64,000 nt of DNA from Flavobacteriales bacterium. Lineage in GTDB: Bacteria; Bacteroidota; Bacteroidia; Flavobacteriales_F; PHOS-HE28. Shown here piece after piece: positions 17,056 to 26,064 of this stretch (the first letter of the stretch is position 1; each line of letters opens with the position of its first letter). The position numbers and the translations under genes are program-made. A model generated the notes under the pieces. It made no database searches, was not told where the DNA came from, and saw nothing but the letters and a program-made list of their open reading frames with translations. The stretch lies in the NCBI GenBank assembly GCA_016721005.1, contig JADKJM010000009.1, positions 62,001 through 126,000 of the forward strand. The letters are read 5' to 3'.

Positions 17056-18540
17056 ATGCGCACCGAGCACATCCACCAGCGGATCCAACGTGGGGCGATC
17101 TTAGCGATCCTCATCATCGCGCTGGTCCACCTCGCGTTGCGTATCGACCTCGCCGGTAGCTGGCGCTATGACATCGCCGGCGCGGAACCGAATGTGATCC
17201 ACGGCGTCCAGAAGGTGATGCTCGGACGATCACTCTACACCGATCCCCAGCAGGCCCCGTTCGATTTCGTTCAATACACACCGGCCTACTACTTCGTCTG
17301 CGGCGGGATCGGAAAAGCACTGGGCATCGATGCGTTCGATGTGCGGTCGGTGTATCTCCTGAGTCGCGTGCTTTCCTTGATCCTCAACCTGCTCACCGCA
17401 CTCACCGTCCTGTTGATCGTGCGCGAACGGTGGGTCTCACGATCGTGGGGCTGGGTGGTCGCCGCGTTGACGTTCGCAGCATTCAGCGAGCATTTCTATT
17501 CGCGCGTCGATTCGCTCTACGCGCTCTTGTTCGCCCTGAGCCTTCGCCAAGTGCTGCGCGCATTGGATGCCGGGACCGCGCGAGCGTGGGCACTTTCCGC
17601 GGTGCTCGCCGTACTCTGCTTCCTGACCAAGCAAACCGCCGTCCTGCTGTTCCTGATCGTTCCGCTTCACCTTCTGCTCGACAGGAAGTGGAGACCATTG
17701 ATCGCCTTCCTCGGTTCGGCGTTCGTCACGTCGCTGATCGGCATTGCGCTACTGCTCTTTCTCGCACCAGCGGATCACCTCTGGAAGAACATGGTGGACG
17801 GCTTGAAGAACGGCGTGAGCCCCAACTATCTCTACGATCTGTTCAACACGCGCAGCTATTTCCAACTCGCAGGCTGGCATCTCATCGCGGTCCTCCTACC
17901 GATCGCGCTTATGCGAAGCACGGATCCGCGCTCGAGGTTCCTGGCGTTGGCGATGCCACTGAGCGTGTTGTTCGCCGTGATCACGGCGTTCAAATCGGGC
18001 AGCCAGTTCAACTACTTCTTCGAGAGCCTTGTGATCACCTTCGTTGCGGTCGCACTCTATTCCGGTCCAGCAGTGAAGGAAGGATCGCTCGCCCCTCCGC
18101 GTTGGTTGCGAACCGCCATCATCCTGTATGCACTGGTCTTCTGCGTCCAGCGCACAGCCGCACTGCGGAGCTGGTCCGGGAAATTCGGCGATAGCGCCTC
18201 GCAGCATCGATCATATTCGGCCGACAAGAAGGTCCGTGATGTACTCGTGAATGAGTTGGGGCTGTCCACGGACGACCATGTATTCGTGACCTACCGCGGT
18301 TACCTCGAATTGTTCCTGAACGGCAACAGCCTGTTGAGCCAGAAGGACATCATCGAATGGAGTGAGGACGTGCCGTATGATCTCAGCGCGTTCCACTCCG
18401 CCATGCGCGATGGCACCGTTCGCTTCGTCGTGACCGATGCCGCTACGGATTCCATTGTGATGATGGACAGCACCTATACCAACTACGAGCCGTTGCGCGT
18501 GGTGGAGGGTCGGCACATCCTCGTCCGCGATCCGCGCTGA
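17056..18540 (+). CDS. Multi-spanning membrane glycosyltransferase, second paralog
   Basis: About 494 residues, a tandem paralog of the preceding gene (shared features: NVIHGVQKVM and LYTDPQQAPFDFVQY, then many TM segments). I chose the ATG at 17056 because a GGAGA-like sequence precedes it. A TTG at 17035 overlapping the upstream stop (TTGA) is an alternative start adding seven residues. It probably adds a sugar or another group from a lipid carrier in the periplasm. Two paralogs in a row suggest sequential additions to one glycan. Confidence 0.8.
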   Translation: MRTEHIHQRIQRGAILAILIIALVHLALRIDLAGSWRYDIAGAEPNVIHGVQKVMLGRSLYTDPQQAPFDFVQYTPAYYFVCGGIGKALGIDAFDVRSVYLLSRVLSLILNLLTALTVLLIVRERWVSRSWGWVVAALTFAAFSEHFYSRVDSLYALLFALSLRQVLRALDAGTARAWALSAVLAVLCFLTKQTAVLLFLIVPLHLLLDRKWRPLIAFLGSAFVTSLIGIALLLFLAPADHLWKNMVDGLKNGVSPNYLYDLFNTRSYFQLAGWHLIAVLLPIALMRSTDPRSRFLALAMPLSVLFAVITAFKSGSQFNYFFESLVITFVAVALYSGPAVKEGSLAPPRWLRTAIILYALVFCVQRTAALRSWSGKFGDSASQHRSYSADKKVRDVLVNELGLSTDDHVFVTYRGYLELFLNGNSLLSQKDIIEWSEDVPYDLSAFHSAMRDGTVRFVVTDAATDSIVMMDSTYTNYEPLRVVEGRHILVRDPR

Positions 18541-18561
18541 TCGCTTCGCATCTTTGGCGCC

Positions 18562-20448
18562 GTGCATCGTTTCCGTGGTCCGCTTCTCGTGTTGCTCGCC
18601 CGTCTGGGTGCGGTGGCGTTGATCTACACACTCCTGCGGATCACGTTCGTGTTGTTGAACCACGACAGTTTCCCGAACGTTCCCTTCGCGGCCTTTCGCG
18701 GTGGCGTGCGTTTCGACCTGAGCGCATTGGCTTGGCTCAACATTCCGTGGTTGCTACTGTGTCTGTTGGACACCCGCGAGGAGGGCGGGCTTTCGCGGTT
18801 GAAGAAGTTCGTCTTCCATCTGGTGAATGCCGTCGGCTTCTTCTTCGCGTGCGTGGATCTGGAGTTCTTCAAGTTCACGCTCCGTCGCAGCACAGCGGAC
18901 ATTTTTGGGATCATGTCCAGCGGAGGCGATACCGGCAACCTCGCAGGCACCTTCGTGGTGGACTACTGGTACATCCTCCTGATCTTCCTTGTATGCATCG
19001 CACTTGCGGAACTCGGGTATCGCGGCGCGAAGTTGTTGGTGAGTGAACAACCGCTTTCCACGATGCGCCGGATCACGTGGCGGATCGTCGCAGTGGGGAT
19101 CGTCATGCTACTCTCGCGCGGTGGCACGCAATTGATCCCGTTGGGTGTGATGAACGCGGCAGACCACGTCGCCCCGGCCTACTTCCCTGTGGTGTTGAAC
19201 ACCCCGTTCACGATCATGATGACGATCGGCAAACCGGTGGTTCAGGATAAGAACTACATGTCGCAGAAGGAAGCGGATCGGTTGTGGCCGGTGGTGCATC
19301 ACTACGCTCCGATCACCGTCATGTCGGACATTCCATCTCCTTCGGATAGCACGATGAACGGTGCGATGGTCGGAGGCCGACCCAATGTGGTTGTGATCAT
19401 ACTCGAAAGCTTCTCCGCTGCGTACAGCGCCGAACTCACCGGTGGAACAGGGTACATGCCCTTCCTGGATTCGTTGATGCGACAAAGTCTCAACTACACT
19501 AAGGCTTACGCGAACGGAAGGCGCAGCATCGATGGCATACCGGCGATCACGGCTGCGATCCCGGAGCTGATGGATGAAGCCTTCATCACATCGGCCTACG
19601 CGCAAACGAAGTTCACTTCCCTCGCGAATGTGCTCGGTGAGGAGGGCTACCACACAAGCTTCTTCCACGGCGGTCGAAATGGTACGATGGGCTTCGATGG
19701 CTTCGCGAAGAGCGCAGGTTACGAGCGCTATGTGGGCATGAACGAATACCCTGGTCAGAAGGACTACGACGGTTCATGGGGGATCTGGGATCGACCCTTC
19801 CTACAGTTCTTCGCCACGGAATTGGGCCGGGAACAGCAGCCCTTCTTCAGCACCGTGTTCACCCTCAGTTCGCATCACCCTTACCACTTGCTTCCGGAGG
19901 ATGAGAAACGTTTCGCAGGAGGCACATTGAAGATCCATGCTTCCTTGCGCTACACGGATGATGCGCTGCGCGAGTTCTTCGCGACCGCCGCGCAACAACC
20001 CTGGTTCGCGAACACGCTCTTCGTCATCACCGCGGATCATACGGCAGATATCGAGCGTACTGGACAGCATTACTCCGAAGCCACGGATTACCATGTACCC
20101 TTGCTGTACTTCATGCCTTCGCACATCCAACCGCGCACGGAGGAACGCGTCACGCAGCACATCGACATCCTACCGACCGTACTTGATCTCGTTGGCTACG
20201 ACAAACCCTTCTTCAGCTTTGGGAAGAGCGCGCTGCGCGACGAACGCATGGCATGCATGGTCACGGCGAGCACCGGGACCTACTTGATCATTGATCAAGA
20301 AGGCGCCGTGCAGATCGCAGGTGCCCAACTCGATGATGACGAGATCGCTAGCGGCGATGCGCGCAGGGATTCGCTGGAGCGCCAACTACAAGCCGCCGTG
20401 CAACAATTCCACAACCACCTCCTGAAGAACGAACTCGTGCTGCCATGA
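18562..20448 (+). CDS. LTA-synthase-like sulfatase-fold phosphotransferase
   Basis: A 628-residue inner-membrane enzyme with about five N-terminal TM segments and a periplasmic alkaline-phosphatase/sulfatase domain. The domain begins PNVVVIILESFSAAYSAEL, the nucleophile region reads ANGRRSIDGIPAI, and the metal-binding end reads VITADHTADIE. Relatives transfer phosphoglycerol or phosphoethanolamine to glycolipids or glycans. The start is GTG (18562), with CATCTTTG upstream near the -7 position. The next gene is a lipid kinase that could recycle diacylglycerol released by this kind of enzyme. Confidence 0.88.
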   Translation: MHRFRGPLLVLLARLGAVALIYTLLRITFVLLNHDSFPNVPFAAFRGGVRFDLSALAWLNIPWLLLCLLDTREEGGLSRLKKFVFHLVNAVGFFFACVDLEFFKFTLRRSTADIFGIMSSGGDTGNLAGTFVVDYWYILLIFLVCIALAELGYRGAKLLVSEQPLSTMRRITWRIVAVGIVMLLSRGGTQLIPLGVMNAADHVAPAYFPVVLNTPFTIMMTIGKPVVQDKNYMSQKEADRLWPVVHHYAPITVMSDIPSPSDSTMNGAMVGGRPNVVVIILESFSAAYSAELTGGTGYMPFLDSLMRQSLNYTKAYANGRRSIDGIPAITAAIPELMDEAFITSAYAQTKFTSLANVLGEEGYHTSFFHGGRNGTMGFDGFAKSAGYERYVGMNEYPGQKDYDGSWGIWDRPFLQFFATELGREQQPFFSTVFTLSSHHPYHLLPEDEKRFAGGTLKIHASLRYTDDALREFFATAAQQPWFANTLFVITADHTADIERTGQHYSEATDYHVPLLYFMPSHIQPRTEERVTQHIDILPTVLDLVGYDKPFFSFGKSALRDERMACMVTASTGTYLIIDQEGAVQIAGAQLDDDEIASGDARRDSLERQLQAAVQQFHNHLLKNELVLP

Positions 20449-21308
20449 AGGCGATGGTGATCTACAACGCGCGGTCGGGCAAGAAGAAAGCGCCGCTGAT
20501 CCTGGACATCGCGGAAAGGGTGCGCACCCAACTCGGTGTGGACCTTGACCTGCGCGCGATCGAAGGACCGGGCCACGGGACCGATCTTGCGCGTGAAGCG
20601 GTGGCGAAGGGAATGGACCGCGTGATCAGTGTAGGCGGTGATGGCACCAACAACGCCATTGCACAAGCGCTGATCGGCACCGAGGTACCGATGGGCATCG
20701 TGCCGATGGGTTCGGGGAACGGCTACGCCCGCAGCATCGGACTGCCGCTCGATCCCGAGAAGGCGCTGATCCATGCACTCACCGGCACGCCGCGCAAGAT
20801 GGATGTGTGCTACCTGAACGACGTCCCCTTCCTCGGCACGGCCGGCATCGGTTTCGATGCGCGCGTGGCGCACCGCTTCGACAAGAGCAGGAGCCGCGGG
20901 ATGTTCGGCTACGCCAGCATCATCATCAAAGAGATCTTCGGCGCACCACCGATGCGCGTGGTGGTGAAGGCGAACCACCAGACCACGGAATCCAAGGTGC
21001 TCATGGTCGTGTTCTGCAACACGCGGGAGTTCGGCAACGGCGCGAACATCAGTCCGGGCTCACTGCCCGATGATGGCCTCGCGGAACTGCGTGTGGTGAC
21101 GAAGCCATCCTTCTTCCCGTTGATCAAGGCCTTTGTACAGATCTACACGGGCAAAGCCGACGAGAGCAAATACATCCACAACATCCCGACCATCGCCGCG
21201 CAAGTGTGGCAGGAAGGAACCGTGGCGCACTTGGACGGCGAGCCGATGGAGGTCGGCAACGAAGTGAATTTCAGGCTGGAGCCGAAGAGGCTTTGGGTGG
21301 TAGGGTGA
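20445..21308 (+). CDS. Diacylglycerol/lipid kinase (DagK/YegS family)
   Basis: This 287-residue kinase has the family motif VGGDGTNNAIAQ (GGDGT near residues 64-68) and the substrate-region motif VPMGSGNGYARSIGLP. Family members phosphorylate diacylglycerol or related lipids. The start overlaps the LTA-synthase-like stop (ATGA), so the two are translationally coupled. Phosphoglycerol transfer from phosphatidylglycerol yields diacylglycerol, so recycling is a reasonable pathway link (inference). Confidence 0.9.
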   Translation: MKAMVIYNARSGKKKAPLILDIAERVRTQLGVDLDLRAIEGPGHGTDLAREAVAKGMDRVISVGGDGTNNAIAQALIGTEVPMGIVPMGSGNGYARSIGLPLDPEKALIHALTGTPRKMDVCYLNDVPFLGTAGIGFDARVAHRFDKSRSRGMFGYASIIIKEIFGAPPMRVVVKANHQTTESKVLMVVFCNTREFGNGANISPGSLPDDGLAELRVVTKPSFFPLIKAFVQIYTGKADESKYIHNIPTIAAQVWQEGTVAHLDGEPMEVGNEVNFRLEPKRLWVVG

Positions 21309-21314
21309 GATCCA

Positions 21315-21608
21315 TCAAGGGCCGAAGCGCTTGCTCGGCTCGCGGCTGGCGTGGCGGATCTGATAGACGTGAATCGTACCGCCGTCCACTTCATACACCA
21401 CGCGGTATGGGAACACGTCGAGCATGGCATGCCTGAATCGACCGCGACGCTCTTGGAAGCCATGTGGAAAATCCCGGATGTACCGATAACATCGTTCCAA
21501 CTCGTTGAGGAAACGGAGCCCCTCGCCCGGCGATCGTAACTCGAGGTAGGATGCTGCCTCCCATGCGTCCTCCTGTGCGTCAGGCTCAACAACGAACGCG
21601 TAGATCAT
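21315..21608 (-). CDS. RelE/ParE-family toxin
   Basis: This 97-residue protein has the compact RelE/ParE layout: VEPDAQEDAWEAASYLE, LNELERCYRYIRDFPHGF, then FRHAMLDVFPYRVVYEV. Relatives are ribosome-dependent RNases or gyrase poisons, and which applies here is not clear. It overlaps the upstream antitoxin by four bases (ATGA). The frame is intact. Confidence 0.9.
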   Translation of the reverse strand: MIYAFVVEPDAQEDAWEAASYLELRSPGEGLRFLNELERCYRYIRDFPHGFQERRGRFRHAMLDVFPYRVVYEVDGGTIHVYQIRHASREPSKRFGP

Positions 21609-21844
21609 GCCTTCTTCAGGCGATCACGAAGCTGTTGTATGGCCTCTTCCAAGGGAAGACCCGAGGTCTCGCCGCTGAGCCGTTTCGCACGCAATGCCTC
21701 CAACTCCGCCAACTCCGCATCCGTGAAGTCCACATCCTGTGCATCACGCTTCTCGAAGAGTTGGCGAATGCGATCCAGGAAAGTCCGGTCGTTCTCCTCC
21801 AAGAGGCGCTGGACAAGGCTGAGCTTGAGGTCGGAAGTGCTCAT
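21605..21844 (-). CDS. Antitoxin of the RelE/ParE-type pair
   Basis: A 79-residue mostly helical, acidic protein (MSTSDLKLSLVQRLLEENDR at the start, then ELAELEALRAKRLSGE). It precedes the toxin with an ATGA overlap, the standard antitoxin-first order. A TATCTTTG box lies 17 bases upstream of the start. The start region and promoter are duplicated in degraded form at 22527-22650. Confidence 0.87.
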   Translation of the reverse strand: MSTSDLKLSLVQRLLEENDRTFLDRIRQLFEKRDAQDVDFTDAELAELEALRAKRLSGETSGLPLEEAIQQLRDRLKKA

Positions 21845-21860
21845 GGGGATCGGTGTTGCC

Positions 21861-21868
21861 CAAAGATA
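21861..21868 (-). promoter_or_regulatory. -7 box (TATCTTTG, minus strand) of the RelE-type TA pair
   Basis: The plus strand reads CAAAGATA, giving TATCTTTG on the minus strand, 16 bases before the antitoxin ATG. It matches the TAnnTTTG consensus. A degenerate copy (AATCTTTG) sits in the duplicated remnant near 22627. Confidence 0.5.
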
Positions 21869-21972
21869 GAAGGACGCGGAGACGGGAGACCCTGCTTCGG
21901 CTATAGGAGGAATCTCACCGGAGCACCATTACTCGCATTGGTCTGAAAGATCATGCAACTAAATTGGCCCTG

Positions 21973-22530
21973 ATGACCCTGACTTTCATCTTCCTCGCCG
22001 TAACAGCCATCTTCCTGATCCGGAACTATTCCAAGGATAATGGACGCCACACAGTCGCCAAAATAGTCCATGCCATCGTGCTTGTCCTGATCATAGTCAT
22101 ACATGAAAATTCCATTGAGCAGGTTGGGTACTTGATCCAGCACTTTCCTGAGTTCAAGGCAAGGCACTTGGATCCCGTTGGTGTCGTACCAGGCGAACTC
22201 AACCTCATCACCTCGCTCCTCCATGAGATACTCTCCGCGTTGATCCTCTTTAGTGCCCTTAGCACGGTAAAGCGCACACGACGTTCTGTGACATTGCTCC
22301 GAGCGCTTCTGGTGATCAGCGTCCCGGTCACGGTGATCGACTACTACTGCCTCTATCTGACCTCATCAACCGACCTGCCTGATTGGATGGTGTTCGGACG
22401 TGGGGCCATCGTTATTGCAGCCATCTACTTCGGCATTTTCTTACTGTACAGCGCACGGTTCATGCGTGAATTCTTCCGATCTCCCGAAGGCGTGTCCGTT
22501 CACCACGATACATCGAAGGAGCAAGCCTAG
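21973..22530 (+). CDS. Hypothetical multi-pass membrane protein
   Basis: A protein of about 185 residues with four or more hydrophobic segments (FIFLAVTAIFLI, IVHAIVLVLIIVIHEN, LLRALLVISVPVTVIDYYC, IVIAAIYFGIFLLY). I do not recognise a family. The ATG at 21973 is preferred over a TTG at 21964. It stands alone between the TA pair and the decayed second antitoxin, in a region with several signs of duplication, so it may be part of an accessory segment. Confidence 0.6.
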   Translation: MTLTFIFLAVTAIFLIRNYSKDNGRHTVAKIVHAIVLVLIIVIHENSIEQVGYLIQHFPEFKARHLDPVGVVPGELNLITSLLHEILSALILFSALSTVKRTRRSVTLLRALLVISVPVTVIDYYCLYLTSSTDLPDWMVFGRGAIVIAAIYFGIFLLYSARFMREFFRSPEGVSVHHDTSKEQA

Positions 22531-22650
22531 ACCTGTGCGGTCAGCAGGCTCACGTTGCTCACCTTCTGGAGCAAATGCATGATCACGGCGCGGAGGTCGA
22601 TGATGCTCATAGGAATCGGTGTTGCCCAAAGATTGAAGGACGCAGGGTCC
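22527..22650 (-). pseudogene. Decayed second antitoxin start with promoter
   Basis: The sequence from about 22605 to 22645 copies the region upstream of the antitoxin gene (shared run ATCGGTGTTGCCCAAAGAT, then GAAGGACGC). Reading from the equivalent ATG (22608-22610) gives a 27-residue product, MSIIDLRAVIMHLLQKVSNV and seven more residues, then a stop. It resembles the N-terminus of this type of antitoxin (compare MSTSDLKLSLVQRLLEEN). There is no toxin partner, so this looks like a relic of a second TA locus. Confidence 0.6.
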
Positions 22651-22682
22651 CCGAAGACGAAGCCCACCGAATAAGGTCGAGC

Positions 22683-22952
22683 CTAGCTTTCGCTGTGCAT
22701 CCTTCCCGTAAATGCTCTCGCCTTCTTAAGGTAGTCCTCATCCCACTTCACGACCTGCACGCAATCTGGATCAACCTGCGAGTTCGGATTCACGAACTCC
22801 ATGCCTTCATAGAGCATCGGAATTCGTCCTCCAAGTTCTGTTACGAGCTTTTCCCAAGAACGCCAGCCTAGTTGAATGATGTTGCCGATCTCACCAGTCC
22901 GTGACTTGAGTTCCTCTGCCGACGTTCGAATCCCTTCTTGAATCGTGTTCAT
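22683..22952 (-). CDS. Small hypothetical protein
   Basis: An 89-residue protein starting MNTIQEGIRTSAEELKSRTG, with IIQLGWRSWEKLVTELGGRI in the middle. No family recognised and no signal peptide or TM segment. The ATG at 22950-22952 is chosen over the longer open frame because the extension (MSAPIGAWSTLL...) reads like leader sequence. Composition is compatible with a real soluble protein, but support is modest. Confidence 0.5.
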   Translation of the reverse strand: MNTIQEGIRTSAEELKSRTGEIGNIIQLGWRSWEKLVTELGGRIPMLYEGMEFVNPNSQVDPDCVQVVKWDEDYLKKARAFTGRMHSES

Positions 22953-23031
22953 GACACAAAGTAAAGTTGACCACGCGCCAATTGGTGCCGACAATTTCCA
23001 GTCGGGATCGCACCAAGAAAATGCTAGCTAC

Positions 23032-25401
23032 TCACTGCCCCTTCATCTCCCCGCCCGTCAACCTGTTCCGTTCGATCTGCATCGGGTTCGGCTTCTTCCA
23101 CTCACGATCCTTGAAGACATCGAAGCGCGTGGGGACCATGCGCGGCGGCCAGCTGTTGTTGTTCAGATCGCAGTCGGCGGTCTCGAGGAAGGGATCCACG
23201 GTCACGCTCTTCACTTCCTTGCGCTTCACGAAGACCTTGGAGATGTCGTCGCTGATGCGCCAGATCTCGGCCGGTATGCGTTCCACTTCCTTGGTACCAT
23301 CGAAGTACTCCCATTCAAGGATGATCGGCATCACCAAGCCGCCGATGTTCTTGAACTGCAATTCGTAGAGATGTAGTTCTTCATTCAGCAACGCGAGTTC
23401 TTCAGGCTTCAATCCGTTCTTCCACTTCTCATAAGCGGTCATGTCGCGCTCGCTGGCGGTGAGCGGATCATAGGTGTTGTAGAAATCGCGCGTGGTCGGG
23501 TCGCGATCGACCATGGTGGACACCGCAGTCATATTCCGCTGGCGGCTGAGGTCAGGCACTTCGCGGCCCTTGTCCTCGCGCTTCAACTTCTCGGCGAGCA
23601 TCGGGTCGCGCGGATCCATGCGCTTGTAACGCAGGTTGGCGAGTTCGATGTCCACGTGATCGGTGGTATAGAACCAGCCGCGCCAGAACCAATCGAGGTC
23701 CACCGCGCTGGCATCCTCCATGGTGCGGAAGAAGTCGGCCGGTGTGGGGTGCTTGAACTTCCAGCGCTCCGCGTAGGTCTTGAACGCGTGGTCGAAGAGT
23801 TCGCGGCCCATCACGGTCTCGCGCAGGATGTTCAGCGCGGTGCACGGTTTCCCGTAGGCGTTGTTGCCGAACTGTGTGATGCTCTCGCTATTCGTCATGA
23901 TCGGTTCGATGCGCGCCTTCACCTTGCCCGGTTCCGCGTTCGGATCACCTTTCATGTAATCCACGATGTTGCGCGGCTTGCCACGCCAGCTCGGATAGTC
24001 GTGGTCCCACTCCTGTTCGGTGAGGTATTGCACGAACGTGTTCAGGCCTTCATCCATCCAGGTCCACTGCCGCTCATCGCTGTTGATGATCATCGGGAAG
24101 AAGTTGTGGCCCACCTCGTGAATGATCACGCCGATCATGCCATACTTCGTGCGCTCGCTGTAGGTGCCGTCCTTCTCCGGCCGTCCGCCATTGAAGCAGA
24201 TCATCGGGTACTCCATGCCGATGCGATCGGTGTGCACGCTGATGGCCACCGGGTAGATGTAATCGCAGGTGAACTTGCTGTAGGTCTTGATGGTGTGCGC
24301 CACCACTTTGGTGCTGTACTGTTCCCACAACGGATTGCCCTCCTTCGGGTAGAAACTCATGCAGAGGACATTGTGGCTGCCTACCGCTTGGTTCTGTCCA
24401 TCCCAGATGAATTTGCGGCTGCTCGCGAAGGCGACATCGCGCACGTTCTGCGCCTTGAAGACCCACGTCTTCTTTCCCGTGGCCTTCTTCTTCTCCACCT
24501 CGGCGGCTTCTTGCGGCGTGACGATCATCACCGGCTTGTCCGCGGTCCGCGCCTTGGCGAGACGGTTGCGCTGTTCCGCAGAAAGCACCGCGCCTTCGTT
24601 CTGCAACACGCCAGTGGCACCCACGATGTGATCACTCGGAACAGTGATGCTCAAACTGTAATCGCCGAAGTCAAGGGTGAACTCGCCGCTACCGAGGAAC
24701 TGCTTGTGCATCCAGCCGCTGTAGTCCATGTAGGCGCACATGCGCGGATAGAACTGTGCAACGGTGTAGAGGTAATTGTCCTCGTCCTCGAAGTACTCGT
24801 AACCGCTACGACCGCCCACCTTCATGCGGTCGTTGATCGGGAACCACCAACCGATCTTGAAGCTGTACACCGCACCCGGCGCCAAGGCCTTGGGCAGATC
24901 GATGCGCATCATGGTCTTGTTGATGGTGTACTTCAATTTGCTTCCAGCACCATCGCTCACGCTGGTGATCCGGAAACCGCCGTCGAAAGGCTTCACCCAT
25001 TTGCTTACCTGATCAAGCGACACGCTATCCGGGATCGTCCCCGTGCGTGTCGTATTCGCGTCACTGTTCGGCTCGAAGATGTTGCCGTCCAATTGCAGCC
25101 AGAGGTAATCGAGTTTGTCCGGACTCTGGTTGTGGTAGGTGATCGTTTCCGTGCCGGTCAGCTTAGGTGTTTGCCCTGAGCTTGCCGCAGGGTCGTCGAT
25201 CTCCACCTTGATGTCGTAATCGGCCTTCATCTGCCAATAGGCATGGCCCGGAGCACCGCTGGCCGTGCGCTGCTCATTCGGCGTGGGGAGTTCCTGATCG
25301 AGCTGCCGGAACTTGTCGCGGCCATAGCGGGGAGAATCCTGGGCGGAGACGCCGATGACGGCGAGGACGCCAAAGGCAACGAGGGTACGCTGGTGAAGCA
25401 T
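23032..25401 (-). CDS. Secreted M1-family metallopeptidase
   Basis: A 789-residue exported zinc peptidase. The signal peptide is LVAFGVLAVIGVSAQ. The catalytic site is HEVGH (first His at residue 428), 18 residues, then Glu in TWMDEGLNTF, the HExxH-x18-E arrangement of M1 gluzincins. The N-terminal half is the expected beta-rich domain (ETITYHNQSPDKLDYLWLQL). Bacteroidota carry many such large exported M1 enzymes for peptide use. It stands alone and diverges from the next gene across an inverted repeat. Confidence 0.93.
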   Translation of the reverse strand: MLHQRTLVAFGVLAVIGVSAQDSPRYGRDKFRQLDQELPTPNEQRTASGAPGHAYWQMKADYDIKVEIDDPAASSGQTPKLTGTETITYHNQSPDKLDYLWLQLDGNIFEPNSDANTTRTGTIPDSVSLDQVSKWVKPFDGGFRITSVSDGAGSKLKYTINKTMMRIDLPKALAPGAVYSFKIGWWFPINDRMKVGGRSGYEYFEDEDNYLYTVAQFYPRMCAYMDYSGWMHKQFLGSGEFTLDFGDYSLSITVPSDHIVGATGVLQNEGAVLSAEQRNRLAKARTADKPVMIVTPQEAAEVEKKKATGKKTWVFKAQNVRDVAFASSRKFIWDGQNQAVGSHNVLCMSFYPKEGNPLWEQYSTKVVAHTIKTYSKFTCDYIYPVAISVHTDRIGMEYPMICFNGGRPEKDGTYSERTKYGMIGVIIHEVGHNFFPMIINSDERQWTWMDEGLNTFVQYLTEQEWDHDYPSWRGKPRNIVDYMKGDPNAEPGKVKARIEPIMTNSESITQFGNNAYGKPCTALNILRETVMGRELFDHAFKTYAERWKFKHPTPADFFRTMEDASAVDLDWFWRGWFYTTDHVDIELANLRYKRMDPRDPMLAEKLKREDKGREVPDLSRQRNMTAVSTMVDRDPTTRDFYNTYDPLTASERDMTAYEKWKNGLKPEELALLNEELHLYELQFKNIGGLVMPIILEWEYFDGTKEVERIPAEIWRISDDISKVFVKRKEVKSVTVDPFLETADCDLNNNSWPPRMVPTRFDVFKDREWKKPNPMQIERNRLTGGEMKGQ

Positions 25402-25424
25402 AGCGCGAATGTAGAACGAGGTCT

Positions 25425-25516
25425 TTCACCGCCAAGACGCAACGGGCGCAAAGGACCCGCAACGAATACACGAATACGTGGCGAAACCGTGGCGTTCGTT
25501 GCGTCTTGGCGGTGAA
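25425..25516. repeat. Perfect 20-bp inverted repeat between M1 peptidase and DUF6702-like gene
   Basis: The arms at 25425-25444 (TTCACCGCCAAGACGCAACG) and 25497-25516 are exact complements separated by 52 bp. The right arm ends 26 bases before the next ATG. It could form a large cruciform or a transcript hairpin. It has the look of a non-autonomous intergenic repeat rather than a regulator site, because it fills most of the divergent promoter region. Confidence 0.8.
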
Positions 25517-25542
25517 TGGATCTACACACGACCTTCGCACCA

Positions 25543-26025
25543 ATGAAAGCGCTTCTCTTGGCTGGTTCGCTGCTGTTGGCCCCCGTGGTCCACGAGTTCT
25601 TCTTCTCCACACTCACCATCCATCACAACGACAAGGAACACACGCTTGATCTCACGTGGCGGATGACCGCGCATGACATCGAGCACGCCCTCTCCATGCG
25701 TGCGGAACTGAAACTTGGATCAGAGAAGGAATACCCGAAGGCCGATAGCCTGCTGAACCGCTACCTCATGGAACATCTCGTGCTGTTCCAAAAGGATGCA
25801 CAGATGAGTTGGAAGTGGGTCGGCAAGGAACTCGACGGCGAGACGCTTTACTGTTACCTGCAAGTGGAAGGGGTGTACACGCCGAACGACTTATTGGTCT
25901 CGTGCGATCTGCTTCAAGAGGTCTTCCCCGAGCAGCAGAACCTGGTGCATGTGGAAGGCGAGAAGATGCCGACGCGGTCGCATACGTTCATCCTAGGTTC
26001 GAGTGCGCATACGTTCACGTGGTAG
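25543..26025 (+). CDS. DUF6702-like exported protein
   Basis: A protein of 160 residues with signal peptide MKALLLAGSLLLAPVVHEFF, followed by a short beta-rich domain (LTIHHNDKEHTLDLTWRMTA, then GETLYCYLQVEGVY). It resembles the small DUF6702 proteins often encoded beside M1 peptidases in Bacteroidota. The ATG at 25543 begins the signal peptide and is preferred over one nine codons upstream inside the inverted repeat. Function unknown. Confidence 0.75.
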   Translation: MKALLLAGSLLLAPVVHEFFFSTLTIHHNDKEHTLDLTWRMTAHDIEHALSMRAELKLGSEKEYPKADSLLNRYLMEHLVLFQKDAQMSWKWVGKELDGETLYCYLQVEGVYTPNDLLVSCDLLQEVFPEQQNLVHVEGEKMPTRSHTFILGSSAHTFTW

Positions 26026-26064
26026 CTATGTCGGACTTGAGGAATCACCCTCCCCATTGATCCC

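Noticed and set aside
23656..25179. 507-codon plus-strand open frame
   Set aside because: Antisense shadow of the M1 peptidase, which has an intact catalytic motif.
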